From: Gp1-AA122 sp035631655
GTDB taxonomy: Bacteria > Acidobacteriota > Terriglobia > Terriglobales > Acidobacteriaceae
Reading direction: 5' to 3'
DNA length: 64,000 bases
Assembly (NCBI GenBank): GCA_035631655.1
Contig: DASQIH010000221.1
Span: 35,304-99,303 of the forward strand
Part shown: piece by piece, positions 51,772 through 61,455 of the stretch
How the letters are laid out: each line of letters opens with the position of its first letter
Position numbering within the stretch: the stretch's first letter is position 1
Notes under the pieces: generated by a model
Told to the model about the DNA's origin: nothing
The model's input: the letters and a program-made list of their open reading frames with translations, nothing else
The model's database searches: none
Position numbers and translations under genes: made by a program

Positions 51772-52457
51772 TGCCCAAGAAATTGCTCCATTTCGGACTC
51801 GTGATTCTCCTTACGGCGGCGTGCGCTTACGCCGGCAACATCATTGACCGTATCGTGGCCACGGTGAACGGACACATCATCCTGCAAAGCGACTGGGATG
51901 AAGCTCTCTCGTATGAAGCGTTTGTGAACGGGCGCCCACTCAATCAAGTTACTCTGGAAGACCGCAAGGCTGCCCTGGATCGCCTGATTGACCAGGAATT
52001 GATCCGCCAGCAGATTCACCCGGCGGACTTCCGGCATCCTTCCGCGGCCGATGTGGATCGCCGGATTGAGGACATCCGCAAGGAGCACTCCGAAGTTGTT
52101 GATGAGTTAACCTGGAAAGCCGCCCTGCAACTCTGTGGTCTCTCCGAAAGTGAATTGCGCCAGAAGGTGACCGCCGAACTGGAGGAGATGCGGATGGTTG
52201 ACGCGCATCTCCGTCCCAGCGTGCAGGTGGATGCGCGCAGCGTAGAATCCTATTATCGCGACAAGCTACTGCCGGAGCTGCGCGCCTCGGGAGCGAAGGA
52301 AGTTTCCCTGATCGAAGTTGCCCCGAAAATCAAAGAGCTACTGGCTCAGCAGAAGATGAACGACCTTCTGATCACGTGGCTACGCAGTCTGCGTGCCGAG
52401 AGCAGCATTCGCACTCCTTTCCAGTCTTCAGGCATAGGAGGCGGAGGACTTGAGTGA
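51771..52457 (+). CDS. SurA-like periplasmic chaperone lacking the PPIase domain
   Basis: 228 residues. Its ATG shares one base with the preceding stop (TGATG). Signal peptide (KLLHFGLVILLTAACAYA), then the SurA N-terminal chaperone pattern: IIDRIVATVNGHIILQSDWDEA, then LDRLIDQELIRQQI. A C-terminal helix (PKIKELLAQQKMNDLLITWLRSLRAESSI) matches the segment that packs back on the N-domain in SurA. No parvulin domain is present, so it would be a pure chaperone. Wedged between an Omp85 protein and TamB, it probably delivers or holds outer-membrane clients. Confidence 0.88.
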   Translation: MPKKLLHFGLVILLTAACAYAGNIIDRIVATVNGHIILQSDWDEALSYEAFVNGRPLNQVTLEDRKAALDRLIDQELIRQQIHPADFRHPSAADVDRRIEDIRKEHSEVVDELTWKAALQLCGLSESELRQKVTAELEEMRMVDAHLRPSVQVDARSVESYYRDKLLPELRASGAKEVSLIEVAPKIKELLAQQKMNDLLITWLRSLRAESSIRTPFQSSGIGGGGLE

Positions 52458-55400
52458 ATCACAACCCAAGCCGCCGCGGACCCGGACTTTCAGGAAAATT
52501 CTGCTGGCGGCTGTCGCCGCACCTCTGCTAGCGGCACTCGCGGTCATCTGGTACGTCCACACCAGTTCCTTTCAAAACATGGTGCATCGTCGCGTGGCTG
52601 CCGCCTTGGAGCAAATGACTGGCGGCCGAGTGGAGGTCGGGAGGTTCAGCGTCGTTCCGCTCCGCTTCCGGGTGGAGGCCCATGATCTCACGATCCACGG
52701 CAGGGAAGCCCCCGGCGAGGTTCCCTACGCGCACGTGGACAACCTGGTTGCGACCATCAAGATCATCTCGGTGTTCGAGCGCGAATTCGGTTTCAACTCG
52801 CTCACTCTCGACCATCCCATTATTCACATCATCATTTATCCGGACGGCAGCACGAACCAGCCCACCCCAACGACGAGCGCGAAATCACCCGTTGGTGAGC
52901 TCTTCAGCGCGTCGATTCGGCGCTTGGAGGTGCGTCACGGCGAGCTATTGTGGAACAACCAGAGAATCCCGCTGGATTTCACCGCGAACGGCGTCTTTGC
53001 CGAGCTGAAGTATTCGCTGTTCCGCGGCCGCTACCAAGGTTACCTGCGGGTCAGAAACGTGGACACCAGACTGCCTGATTTCCGCCCTTTCTCCTCCGCA
53101 ATCCAGGCTCAGTTCGGCCTGGGACAAAACCAGATCGAGGTGGGCTCGCTGGCATGGGTCTCGGGACATTCGCGCTTGGAAGCCAGCGGGCAGGTTGACG
53201 ATTTCCGCCGGCCAAAATTTACGGGAACCTACAATGCCCGCATCGACCTGGCTGATCTTGCTTCCGTCACGCGTATATCCGAGCTACGCGGAGGAATGCT
53301 GGAACTCGGGGGCAAGGGCAGCTACTCGGCCGACGACTTTCTCACCACCGGCAAAATGTTGATCAAGGATTTTGAATGGCGGGATGCGCAAATTGCGTTG
53401 CGGAATGCCAGCCTGACGACGCAGTACGACGCAAGTCCCGCGCACCTCAAGATCTCTAACCTGCAGGCACACCTGCTGGGGGGCAGCGCCGTCGGCGATG
53501 CCGACGTACTGAATTGGCTGAACTCAACTCCGCCCGCCAAGACGAAAGTTCGTGCTGCCGGCGAGCAGAAGGGCACGGTTAACCTGAGATTCAGGGACAT
53601 CTCCGTCTCGGCGTTGGGAACTGCATTAGCCACTAAGAAGTTTCCACTTGACCGGCTCAAATTCGCAGCTTCTGGGGCGGGAACAGTTGCGGCCCGGTGG
53701 AAAGGTTCGCCACGCAACACAGAGGCTTCCTTCGCCTTCGACGTGGCGCCACCCGAAGAATTGGCGGGTGGCCAGATTCCCATTACTGCGCGGGCATCTG
53801 GGATTTATCGGCGGCCGGCGGAGGAACTCGAAATCTCCCAGCTGAACGTGGCCACCCGCGCGACCCAGTTCCGCGCGGCAGGGAAGCTTTCTTCCTCTTC
53901 CAGCCTGCGGCTATCGGCCACAACTACAGACCTCCGCGAGTGGCAGCCCATCCTGAACGCTTTTGGCGGACCTCAGATCCCCGTCAACCTGAAGGGGCGC
54001 GCCAGTTTCAACGGTACCGCGACCGGCAAGCTCTCCGATTTCATGCTGGCCGGGCGCTTGCAGATGAGCGACTTCGATACGCTTCTTCCAGCTTCCGACC
54101 GGGTTCCGGAGAGGCAAGTTCACTGGGATTCGCTGATTGCCGACGTTCGTGCTTCGCCGCGCACAATTTCCGCGCGCAATGGCATGTTGGTTCACGGGCC
54201 AACCGCCGTTGCTTTTGATCTGAGCGCGCTGCTTCAGGACGGCCAGCTGACTGAAACGAGTCCTTTCACAGTCCGCCTTCACGTTCGCGACGGCGAGTTC
54301 GCGGAACTGCAATCCATCCTGGGCTACAACTATCCCGCGGGCGGCCGCCTGAACCTGTCTCTGAATGCGTCTGGAACCAGGCTGAATCCCCATGGCGAGG
54401 GCCAGCTTCAGCTCACCAACGCTACCCTGTACGGGCAGCCCATCTCCCGCTTTACTGCTGATTTGCGTTTTGGGGGAGGCGAAGCTGCGCTCAACAACAT
54501 TGTCGTGATCTACCGCGACTCGCGGCTGACGGGAGGCGCGGCCTTTAACCCGGACACGCGTGCGTTCCATTTCAATCTCAGCGGCACCAACTTTGATCTG
54601 CTTCGCTTCCCTGAGTTTCAGAAGGCGCGCTTCCCGGTTGAAGCGCGCATGGATTTTACGGCGGAGGGGAGCGGCACGGTGGACGCGCCCGTCATCAATG
54701 CCCACGTTCGGCTGCGCGATCTGGTCTTCGACAAAGAACGTGCCGGCGACTTCACCTTTGACGCGGTGACTCGCGGCGCTGATCTGCAGCTGACTGGCCG
54801 TTCCAGCTTCGACAAGGGGCAACTGGCGATCGATGGAACCGTTCATTTGCGCAATGACTGGCCCGCCGACCTCACGCTGCGCTTCGCTGATCTCGACATC
54901 GATGCCTTGCTGCGCTCGTATCTCCATAATGGTGTGACCGGACACTCATCCGTTGCCGGCGGTCTGCAACTTCGCGGCCCGCTGCGTCAATCCCGTGACC
55001 TCAATGCCGTTGGCGACCTCAATCAAGTGTCTCTGAATGTGGCAAACATCAATCTGACGAACGAGGGCCCCATCCGATTCCGTGTAGACAATCAAGCTCT
55101 CACGCTTGATCAATTGCGGCTGCTGGGAGCAGGGACAGACATCACGGCTCACGGAAAAGTTCAGCTGAGCGGCGAACACGAACTAGACCTGCGTGCCGAC
55201 GGGCAATTGAATTTGAAATTGCTGGAAAATCTCAGTCCTGACCTCACCGCCGGAGGCATGGTCACGGTTGCTGTGAATGTGGGCGGCAGTCTATCCGACC
55301 CGGCGTTCCACGGAAAACTTGAAGTCGTGAATGGCAGCATTTCGTCGATGGATCTGCCCAACGGGCTCAGCGACATGAAGGGTGTGCTGCTCTTCAATCA

Positions 55401-56466
55401 AAACCGCCTCCAGATTCAGTCCCTCACCGCCCATGTTGGCGGGGGCACGGTGAACCTGGGCGGTTTCATGACCTATAGCCCACGGCTAGCCTTCGACATC
55501 ACCATTCAAGGCCAGGACGTGCGCCTCCGCCCGGCGGGGATTAGCGCAACTACCGACGACGACCTTCGCCTCACAGGTACGGCGGCCGAGGCACTACTTT
55601 CCGGCAACGCTACGGTCATGAAGTTGAGTCTGGCGCCAGATTTCGACTTTGCCCGCTATCTGGAAACCAGCAAACAGACCACCGCCACGCTGCAGCAGGC
55701 GAATTCGATTCTCAACAAGCTGCGACTCGACGTGCACGTGGTTACTACCCCGGAATTGCAGATGCAGTCCACCCTGGCCAAGCTCTCGGGGGATGCGGAT
55801 CTTCATCTTCGCGGAACGGCGACGCGCCCCACGGTTCTTGGGCGCGTCGACATCATGGAAGGCGACGTTTACTTCAGCGGAACCAAGTACCGTCTGGAAC
55901 GAGGTGAAATCACCTTTCGCGGGCCGGTCGGCATTCAGCCCATCCTGGATTTGCAGGCTAGTACTCACGTCCGCGACTACGACATCACGCTAGGGGTAAA
56001 CGGCACACCAGAAAAGCTCAATTTCACCTACCGTTCCGAGCCGCCCCTGCCCACCGCCGACATCATGGCGCTGCTGGCGCTCGGACGCACCCAGAGCGAG
56101 TCGGCGGCCCTGGCGGGTTCTTCCTCATCGGCCTTCAGCCAGGAGACTTCCAATGCGATTTTGAGCCAGGCGCTCAATGCCACCTTGAGCAACCGCGCCC
56201 AGCGCCTGTTCGGAATCAGCCGCATCAAAGTCGATCCCCAGGGTCTTAACACCGAAACCACGCCAACTCGCACCGCGCCGGCCGTGACTATCGAGCAGCA
56301 GGTCTCGAACAATCTCACGCTGACCTACAGCACCGAAGTCTCGCAGACATCGCAGCAGATCATCCAGGCGGAATACAACATCACTCACAGTATCTCGATC
56401 CGGGCGGTGCGCGACCAGAACGGCGTGGTCAGCTTTGATGTCCGGCTGCGCCAGAGGCGAAAATAG
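52450..56466 (+). CDS. tamB: TamB/DUF490 translocation and assembly protein
   Basis: 1338 residues. TTG start at 52450 overlaps the previous gene by 8 nt, behind GGAGG. Short cytoplasmic basic N-terminus, one membrane anchor (ILLAAVAAPLLAALAVIWYV), AsmA-like N-terminal part, then a very long repetitive beta region (the periplasmic hydrophobic groove that bridges the envelope). It ends in the diagnostic DUF490 domain: VLGRVDIMEGDVYFSGTKYRLERGEITFRGP, then TADIMALLALGRTQ and NLTLTYSTEVSQTSQQIIQAEYNI. TamB works with TamA in outer-membrane assembly and lipid transfer. Same operon. Confidence 0.95.
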   Translation: MSESQPKPPRTRTFRKILLAAVAAPLLAALAVIWYVHTSSFQNMVHRRVAAALEQMTGGRVEVGRFSVVPLRFRVEAHDLTIHGREAPGEVPYAHVDNLVATIKIISVFEREFGFNSLTLDHPIIHIIIYPDGSTNQPTPTTSAKSPVGELFSASIRRLEVRHGELLWNNQRIPLDFTANGVFAELKYSLFRGRYQGYLRVRNVDTRLPDFRPFSSAIQAQFGLGQNQIEVGSLAWVSGHSRLEASGQVDDFRRPKFTGTYNARIDLADLASVTRISELRGGMLELGGKGSYSADDFLTTGKMLIKDFEWRDAQIALRNASLTTQYDASPAHLKISNLQAHLLGGSAVGDADVLNWLNSTPPAKTKVRAAGEQKGTVNLRFRDISVSALGTALATKKFPLDRLKFAASGAGTVAARWKGSPRNTEASFAFDVAPPEELAGGQIPITARASGIYRRPAEELEISQLNVATRATQFRAAGKLSSSSSLRLSATTTDLREWQPILNAFGGPQIPVNLKGRASFNGTATGKLSDFMLAGRLQMSDFDTLLPASDRVPERQVHWDSLIADVRASPRTISARNGMLVHGPTAVAFDLSALLQDGQLTETSPFTVRLHVRDGEFAELQSILGYNYPAGGRLNLSLNASGTRLNPHGEGQLQLTNATLYGQPISRFTADLRFGGGEAALNNIVVIYRDSRLTGGAAFNPDTRAFHFNLSGTNFDLLRFPEFQKARFPVEARMDFTAEGSGTVDAPVINAHVRLRDLVFDKERAGDFTFDAVTRGADLQLTGRSSFDKGQLAIDGTVHLRNDWPADLTLRFADLDIDALLRSYLHNGVTGHSSVAGGLQLRGPLRQSRDLNAVGDLNQVSLNVANINLTNEGPIRFRVDNQALTLDQLRLLGAGTDITAHGKVQLSGEHELDLRADGQLNLKLLENLSPDLTAGGMVTVAVNVGGSLSDPAFHGKLEVVNGSISSMDLPNGLSDMKGVLLFNQNRLQIQSLTAHVGGGTVNLGGFMTYSPRLAFDITIQGQDVRLRPAGISATTDDDLRLTGTAAEALLSGNATVMKLSLAPDFDFARYLETSKQTTATLQQANSILNKLRLDVHVVTTPELQMQSTLAKLSGDADLHLRGTATRPTVLGRVDIMEGDVYFSGTKYRLERGEITFRGPVGIQPILDLQASTHVRDYDITLGVNGTPEKLNFTYRSEPPLPTADIMALLALGRTQSESAALAGSSSSAFSQETSNAILSQALNATLSNRAQRLFGISRIKVDPQGLNTETTPTRTAPAVTIEQQVSNNLTLTYSTEVSQTSQQIIQAEYNITHSISIRAVRDQNGVVSFDVRLRQRRK

Positions 56467-56482
56467 AATCTTGGCAAGAAAA

Positions 56483-56511
56483 AGGACAGGCGGCGGCTGT
56501 CCTCGCCTGTC
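56483..56511. repeat. two mutually exclusive hairpins between tamB and pcm
   Basis: AGGACAG (56483-56489) can pair with CTGTCCT (56497-56503, 7-nt loop), while GACAGGCG (56485-56492) can pair with CGCCTGTC (56504-56511, 11-nt loop). They overlap, so only one can form at once. Likely a palindromic repeat or attenuator-like structure. Confidence 0.5.
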
Positions 56512-56538
56512 GGAATCCATTGTTATGGCGAGCTGAGG

Positions 56539-57204
56539 GTGTCCGCCGATACACAATCCGACATTTACGCACTGGAGCGAGAGCGCATGGTCGCGACGCA
56601 GCTGCAGGCCAGGGGCATTCGTGACGAGAATGTGCTCTCCGCGATGGCTCGCGTGCCGCGACACGAGTTTGTGCCTGAGGAATTCCGCTCACAAGCCTAC
56701 GATGATCACCCCATTCCCATCGGACAATCCCAAACCATCTCTCAACCCTACATTGTGGCCATCATGCTGGAATATTTGGCGCTGCAACCGTCGCACCGGG
56801 TCCTGGAAATCGGCACAGGATCGGGATACCAGACCGCACTGCTGGCCGAAATAGCTGCCCAGGTATACAGCATTGAGCGGCATGCGGTCCTGGCGGATTC
56901 CGCGAAACAGACCCTCTCACGGCTCGGCTATTCCAACGTTATGGTGGTCACGGGTGACGGAACCGAAGGACTTCCCGAGTGCTCACCATTCGACGGCATT
57001 ATTGTTGCCGCCGCCGCTACCGACGTTCCCCCCGCCTTATTCGAGCAGCTGAATGAGGGTGGACGGATGGTCATTCCCGTGGGCCCGCCCGAATGTCAGG
57101 AACTGCAACTGATCCGGAAAGAGCAGGGTCTGCGACTGACCAACCGATTGGAAGGCTGTCGTTTCGTGCCGCTTCTGGGGGGGATCGTCCTCACGGAAGA
57201 GTAA
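56539..57204 (+). CDS. pcm: protein-L-isoaspartate O-methyltransferase
   Basis: 221 residues. Repairs isoaspartyl residues in aged proteins using SAM. Motifs: MVATQLQARGIRDENVLSAMARVPRHEFVP, PIPIGQSQTISQPYIVA, SAM motif VLEIGTGSGYQTALLAE, VTGDGTEGLPE, and LNEGGRMVIPVG. GTG start at 56539 with GAGG just upstream; an alternative internal ATG (M17, at the conserved MVATQL) is possible. Follows tamB by 72 bp. Confidence 0.94.
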   Translation: MSADTQSDIYALERERMVATQLQARGIRDENVLSAMARVPRHEFVPEEFRSQAYDDHPIPIGQSQTISQPYIVAIMLEYLALQPSHRVLEIGTGSGYQTALLAEIAAQVYSIERHAVLADSAKQTLSRLGYSNVMVVTGDGTEGLPECSPFDGIIVAAAATDVPPALFEQLNEGGRMVIPVGPPECQELQLIRKEQGLRLTNRLEGCRFVPLLGGIVLTEE

Positions 57205-57257
57205 AGAGCTCACACCGAGACCTGACACCCGACACCTCGACCCCTTACAATCTTTCC

Positions 57258-58121
57258 GTGCCCGTCCTCAATAACTTGCGAGTCACCCTGGAGATGATCA
57301 AGTGGGAGCACTCGATTTTTGCGCTTCCCTTCGCACTCTGCGGAGCCATGCTTGCGGCTGGTGGCCTGCCAACCGCCCATCAGCTTGTTTGGATCATTGT
57401 GGCCATGGTAGCGGCGCGTTCAGCGGCGATGGCATTTAATCGCTTGGCGGACGTTTCGATGGATGCCGCCAACCCCCGCACCCAATCGCGCGCTTTGCCC
57501 GCGGGAACGCTGACGCCGGGCTTCGTGTCAGCATTCGTTGTTCTCGCTTGTGCGGTGTTTGTGCTTGCGGCGTCGCAATTGAATCGCATGACTCTGGTCC
57601 TGTCACCAGTCGCGCTTGCTATCGTGCTGCTCTACTCCTACACCAAGCGCTTCACGCGTTGGTCCCACCTGGTATTGGGGCTGGCGCTTGGCATCGCGCC
57701 GGCAGCCGCCTGGATCGCCGTACGGGACTCGCTGGATCCGCGAATTCTGCTTCTCACCGCCGCGGTCACCTTCTGGGTGGGGGGCTTCGATGTGCTCTAC
57801 AGTTGCCAGGACTACGAATTCGATCAGCGCAGAGGGCTCCACTCAATTCCGTGCTATGTCGGGATTCCGGCTGCGCTGTGGATTGCGCGCCTTTTTCACC
57901 TGCTCATGCTGCTGCTATTGGTCGGCGTGGCGATTGCTTTTGGATTAGGAAAGTTGGCGATGGTGGGAATCGTTGCCGTGGCTCTGCTGCTGGCTTACGA
58001 ACACTCGCTGGTCTCTGCCGACGATCTCAGCCGGCTGAATGCCGCTTTCTTCACTATGAATGGCGTGATCTCGGTCGTGTTCTTCTTCTTCCTGGCTGGC
58101 GATTTGCTGCTGCGTTACTGA
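57258..58121 (+). CDS. UbiA-family prenyltransferase (4-hydroxybenzoate / futalosine-pathway type)
   Basis: 287 residues from GTG 57258. An integral membrane enzyme with about 8-9 helices that prenylates an aromatic ring in quinone synthesis. LRVTLEMIKWEHSIFALPFALCGAM is the family's first helix; the first Asp motif is NRLADVSMDAANPRTQSRALPAG; the second region is DVLYSCQDYEFDQRRGLHSIP. The latter pattern is usual in UbiA and in MqnP, the homologue tied to menaquinone via futalosine; context does not decide. The start lacks a Shine-Dalgarno, and the gene lies 53 nt after pcm. Confidence 0.9.
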   Translation: MPVLNNLRVTLEMIKWEHSIFALPFALCGAMLAAGGLPTAHQLVWIIVAMVAARSAAMAFNRLADVSMDAANPRTQSRALPAGTLTPGFVSAFVVLACAVFVLAASQLNRMTLVLSPVALAIVLLYSYTKRFTRWSHLVLGLALGIAPAAAWIAVRDSLDPRILLLTAAVTFWVGGFDVLYSCQDYEFDQRRGLHSIPCYVGIPAALWIARLFHLLMLLLLVGVAIAFGLGKLAMVGIVAVALLLAYEHSLVSADDLSRLNAAFFTMNGVISVVFFFFLAGDLLLRY

Positions 58122-58125
58122 AGTC

Positions 58126-58512
58126 TCACCGGTGGGCCAGCATGCCCGCAGGCCTGTTCTGGTGTGAAACGGCAGCTGGATGCTTACTGCTATCCGGCGC
58201 CGCTTCCGCAAAATATACTTCCAGCACAGAATCGAGATTGGTGAGTTCGAGCAACTCCTGAACACGCCGGCTAGGATTCCTGATCTTCAGCCTGATGCCC
58301 ACCACGCGCGTCCACCCTGCAAGGAAGGCGAGCAATCCCATCCCGGCTCCATCCAGCATTTGTACCTTGGCGAAATCGAGAACGATGACTTTGCTGTCCT
58401 GGTGACAGAGCACCGCTGCTTTCAACGAGGCTACTTCTTCCCCCGCCACAATTCGCCCCGTGCAACGCAGGATGAGCACTTCGCCGTTATTTTCAAGATT
58501 GACGTTCAACAT
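58126..58512 (-). CDS. STAS-domain protein (anti-sigma factor antagonist-like)
   Basis: 128 residues from ATG 58512, where the domain begins; the frame is open 84 codons further but non-homologous. STAS fold: LNVNLENNGEVLILRCTGRIVAGEEVASLKAAV, then SKVIVLDFAKVQMLDGAGMGLLAFL with Asp-Gly-Ala-Gly in place of the usual D-S-x-G, so the phosphorylatable Ser is absent (Gly/Ala at that place). VVGIRLKIRNPSRRVQELLELTNLDSVLEVY closes it. It is thus probably not controlled by the standard SpoIIAB-type phosphorylation. Convergent with ubiA. Confidence 0.85.
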   Translation of the reverse strand: MLNVNLENNGEVLILRCTGRIVAGEEVASLKAAVLCHQDSKVIVLDFAKVQMLDGAGMGLLAFLAGWTRVVGIRLKIRNPSRRVQELLELTNLDSVLEVYFAEAAPDSSKHPAAVSHQNRPAGMLAHR

Positions 58513-59369
58513 GGCCTTCACCCCCGACCCCTTCGGGAATCTCTCTTCACATACGTGGCGCCTTCGGCAAGAGTTCCATTTATTGGATAGACGAGGGAAC
58601 TTGCCGTGGGTAAGCGTCTGTGGAAGGTTTTTCGGCCCTATTAATGTGAATAAACAGAAGAACATGGTGCCTGAGTACGTTACCCTGCCTAGCGCATTTC
58701 TACTCTCGAGGGTGCCCCGTTCAATCTCCGCTTGGGCGGGTTTTTGCGGATGAACACGGGTCACGACCCGTGAGATCGTGGCTCAGTTTTCTCAGAAGCA
58801 GATTCCTCCCTTCGCCAAAAATGGCCTGTGACCCACACAAAGGTTGCGAGCCAGCTGTCAAGCCCTCCAGACCACCGATCCACGCCCAATCTCCTGATCC
58901 GATTACTAATATTTTCCTTTTCCTGATGTCCCATCTTCCCTGTTCCAGCGTTCATACTGGAATCAGGAGAGGTGTGGCCCGGCACGTCGCCTCTGCGTTT
59001 TGATCTTTGACATGAGTGGCTGGTGAGCAGTGGCCAGCGGTGTGTCCGTAGCGGCTCGATAGGAGCTTTGTTTTCAAAGATCCGTTGGGCAAAGCCTCTG
59101 CTTTCATAGATTTTGAAGCGCTCGAAGCCATGAGGCCGTTTGTGGCTTTTTCCCCTAAATCTTTTAAAAGCGCAGATTTGCCATGAATCGTTTCTAGATC
59201 TTTGATTCCACATGACCGGGGGGAGGGGTATAGGCCATAGCATTGAGGTCTGGCAAGCAGCGTTTCGACGTCGAGAAAAAAGTCGCGGACGGAAGGACAT
59301 AGGTGCCGAGTGCCTAAACGTCTCGGCAAACTTGGTTTGTTACTATGCTGCCGAGTCCGAGAAACACTG
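58513..59369. other. long gene-poor region
   Basis: About 860 bp between the STAS gene and GH20. Open frames on both strands (e.g. the minus frame over 58761-59300) have no recognisable product or Shine-Dalgarno and are richer in Trp, Arg, Ser and His than neighbouring genes. 58755-58772 is a hairpin: CACGGGTC-ac-GACCCGTG. The middle (59060-59220) is AT-rich. It may be decayed coding sequence or a regulatory region. Confidence 0.45.
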
Positions 59370-61436
59370 ATGCGATCCCCCCACGTCATCTTGCCGCTTT
59401 GCTTCCTGTTTGTATCTCTTGCCGGCGCACAACCATCTCGTCAGTTGAACCTGATGCCGCTGCCTTCCGACCTGCAGCTGGGGACCGGTCGGATGGTTAT
59501 CGATCAGACTTTCTCAGTGGCAATCACGGGCTACAAAGAACCACGCCTGGAAAGCGCGGTTCAGCGATTTATAAGCGAAATTTCCCGGCGGACGGGAATG
59601 CCGTTACGAGCACAGGTTGCAGACACCGACAGCGCCTCTCTGGTTATCCATACTGACCAATCGAGCAAAGAAATCCAGGAACCCGGCGAGGACGAGTCCT
59701 ACACCTTGGAGGTATCTGCGTCAGGAGCAAAGCTGTCCGCCCCCAATCCTCTGGGTACGCTTCATGGGCTGGAGACCGTTCTGCAATTGGTTGAAGCCAC
59801 ACCCGCCGGCTTTGCTGCGCCGGTAGTCACCATTCATGACACACCTCGTTTCATCTGGCGAGGCCTGATGATAGACGTCAGTCGCCATTTCATCCCGCTG
59901 GATGTGCTCCGGCGCAACCTCGATGGGATGGCTGCCGTGAAGATGAACGTCTTCCATTGGCACCTCTCCGACAACCAGGGTTTCCGGGTGGAGAGCCGAA
60001 AATTCCCCAAGCTGCACGAAATGGGTTCTGACGGTCTCTATTACACGCAAGACGAGGTCCGCGATGTGATTGCTTATGCCCGTGATCGCGGTATCCGCGT
60101 AGTTCCTGAGTTCGATGTTCCCGGACACAGCACTGCCTGGTTCGTTGGCCATCCCGAACTGGCCAGCGCCCCTGGTCCATATGAAATCGAGCGGCGATGG
60201 GGAGTCTTCGATCCCGCAATGGATCCGACCCAAGAAGAAACCTACAACTTCCTGGACGGGTTCATCGAGGAGATGGCCAAACTTTTCCCCGACCCGTACT
60301 TTCACATCGGTGGCGACGAAGTCAACGGCAAGCAGTGGGACGCCAATCCGCGAATCCAGACATTCATGCGCGCCAACGGAATCAAGAACAACCAGCAGTT
60401 GCAGGAGTACTTCACCACGCGCGTTCAGAAGATCGTGAGCAAGCATGACAAGATCATGGTGGGCTGGGACGAGATCCTGACCCCCAATTCCCCGAAGAAT
60501 GTCATCATTCAATCCTGGCGCGGGCCGGACTCGCTGGCTACGGCAGCCCGGCAAGGTTACCGGGGACTGCTTTCCAATGGCTATTACGTCGACCTGATGT
60601 GGCCGGCATCGCGCCACTACGCGGTTGATCCGGAGTCAGGCAACGCAGCGACTCTTAGCCCGGAAGAAAAGCAACGCATTCTGGGCGGGGAAGCCGCCAT
60701 GTGGTCCGAGTTTGTGTCACCCGAAAATATCGACTCGCGTATTTGGCCGCGCACGGCAGCCATCGCGGAGAGACTCTGGTCGCCCCAGAGTGTGCGCGAC
60801 GTGAATTCGATGTACGAACGTCTCGATCAGCTCAGCTGGCGTCTGAACTTTCTCGGACTGACCCACAACTCGAGCTACATTCCCATGTTGCAGCGCGCGG
60901 CCAATATGGCAGATGTGACAGCGGTGCGCGTGCTGGCGGATGTAGTCGAGCCGGTAAAAGACTACAACCGGGAGAAACTCGCACGGATTGAGCCCCGCAG
61001 CACGGATCCGCTGAACCGCGTGGTGGACGTGGTTCGTCCCGAAAGCGAGACTGCACGCCTGTTCTCAAACCTGGTTAATGCGTTTGTGACCAGCCGATGC
61101 AAGGACGTGACAAGCAAAACTCAGATCCGCAAGATGATGACCACGTGGCGCGACAATCAAGCGAAGCTGCAGCCGGTGATGGATAAGTCTTTTCTGTTGG
61201 GAGAAGTGGCTTTTCTATCACGCAATCTGCTTTTGCTAAGCGCCGCCGGTCTCAGCGCGTTGGAGTACCTGGATAGCGGAACGCCCGCGCCCGACGCGTG
61301 GAAGAACAATCAGTTGGCTATGATCGAAAAAGCCAATAAGGCGGGGTCAGCCCAATTGCTGCTTATGATCTCTGCACCTATGCAGAAACTCGTTGAGGCG
61401 GTTTCGAGTGGAGGTGCTTGCCAGGTTGGGAAATGA
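59370..61436 (+). CDS. exported beta-N-acetylhexosaminidase, GH20
   Basis: 688 residues from ATG 59370; the signal peptide (SPHVILPLCFLFVSLAGAQ) decides the start over an upstream GTG (59310). N-terminal GH20b domain (~25-155), then the catalytic barrel: PRFIWRGLMIDVSRHF, FHWHLSDNQGFRVE, IRVVPEFDVPGHSTAW, the catalytic pair Asp316-Glu317 in HIGGDEV, VGWDEIL, and WP..AAIAERLWS. A ~150-residue helical C-terminal region follows. It hydrolyses terminal GlcNAc/GalNAc from chitin fragments, glycans or muropeptides by substrate-assisted catalysis. Faces a GntR regulator. Confidence 0.95.
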   Translation: MRSPHVILPLCFLFVSLAGAQPSRQLNLMPLPSDLQLGTGRMVIDQTFSVAITGYKEPRLESAVQRFISEISRRTGMPLRAQVADTDSASLVIHTDQSSKEIQEPGEDESYTLEVSASGAKLSAPNPLGTLHGLETVLQLVEATPAGFAAPVVTIHDTPRFIWRGLMIDVSRHFIPLDVLRRNLDGMAAVKMNVFHWHLSDNQGFRVESRKFPKLHEMGSDGLYYTQDEVRDVIAYARDRGIRVVPEFDVPGHSTAWFVGHPELASAPGPYEIERRWGVFDPAMDPTQEETYNFLDGFIEEMAKLFPDPYFHIGGDEVNGKQWDANPRIQTFMRANGIKNNQQLQEYFTTRVQKIVSKHDKIMVGWDEILTPNSPKNVIIQSWRGPDSLATAARQGYRGLLSNGYYVDLMWPASRHYAVDPESGNAATLSPEEKQRILGGEAAMWSEFVSPENIDSRIWPRTAAIAERLWSPQSVRDVNSMYERLDQLSWRLNFLGLTHNSSYIPMLQRAANMADVTAVRVLADVVEPVKDYNREKLARIEPRSTDPLNRVVDVVRPESETARLFSNLVNAFVTSRCKDVTSKTQIRKMMTTWRDNQAKLQPVMDKSFLLGEVAFLSRNLLLLSAAGLSALEYLDSGTPAPDAWKNNQLAMIEKANKAGSAQLLLMISAPMQKLVEAVSSGGACQVGK

Positions 61437-61455
61437 AGCCGGCTCAACAAGCCCC

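Noticed and set aside
58761..59300. 179-codon minus-strand open frame in the gene-poor region
   Set aside because: No Shine-Dalgarno, no recognisable motif, and odd composition (rich in Trp, Arg, Ser, His).
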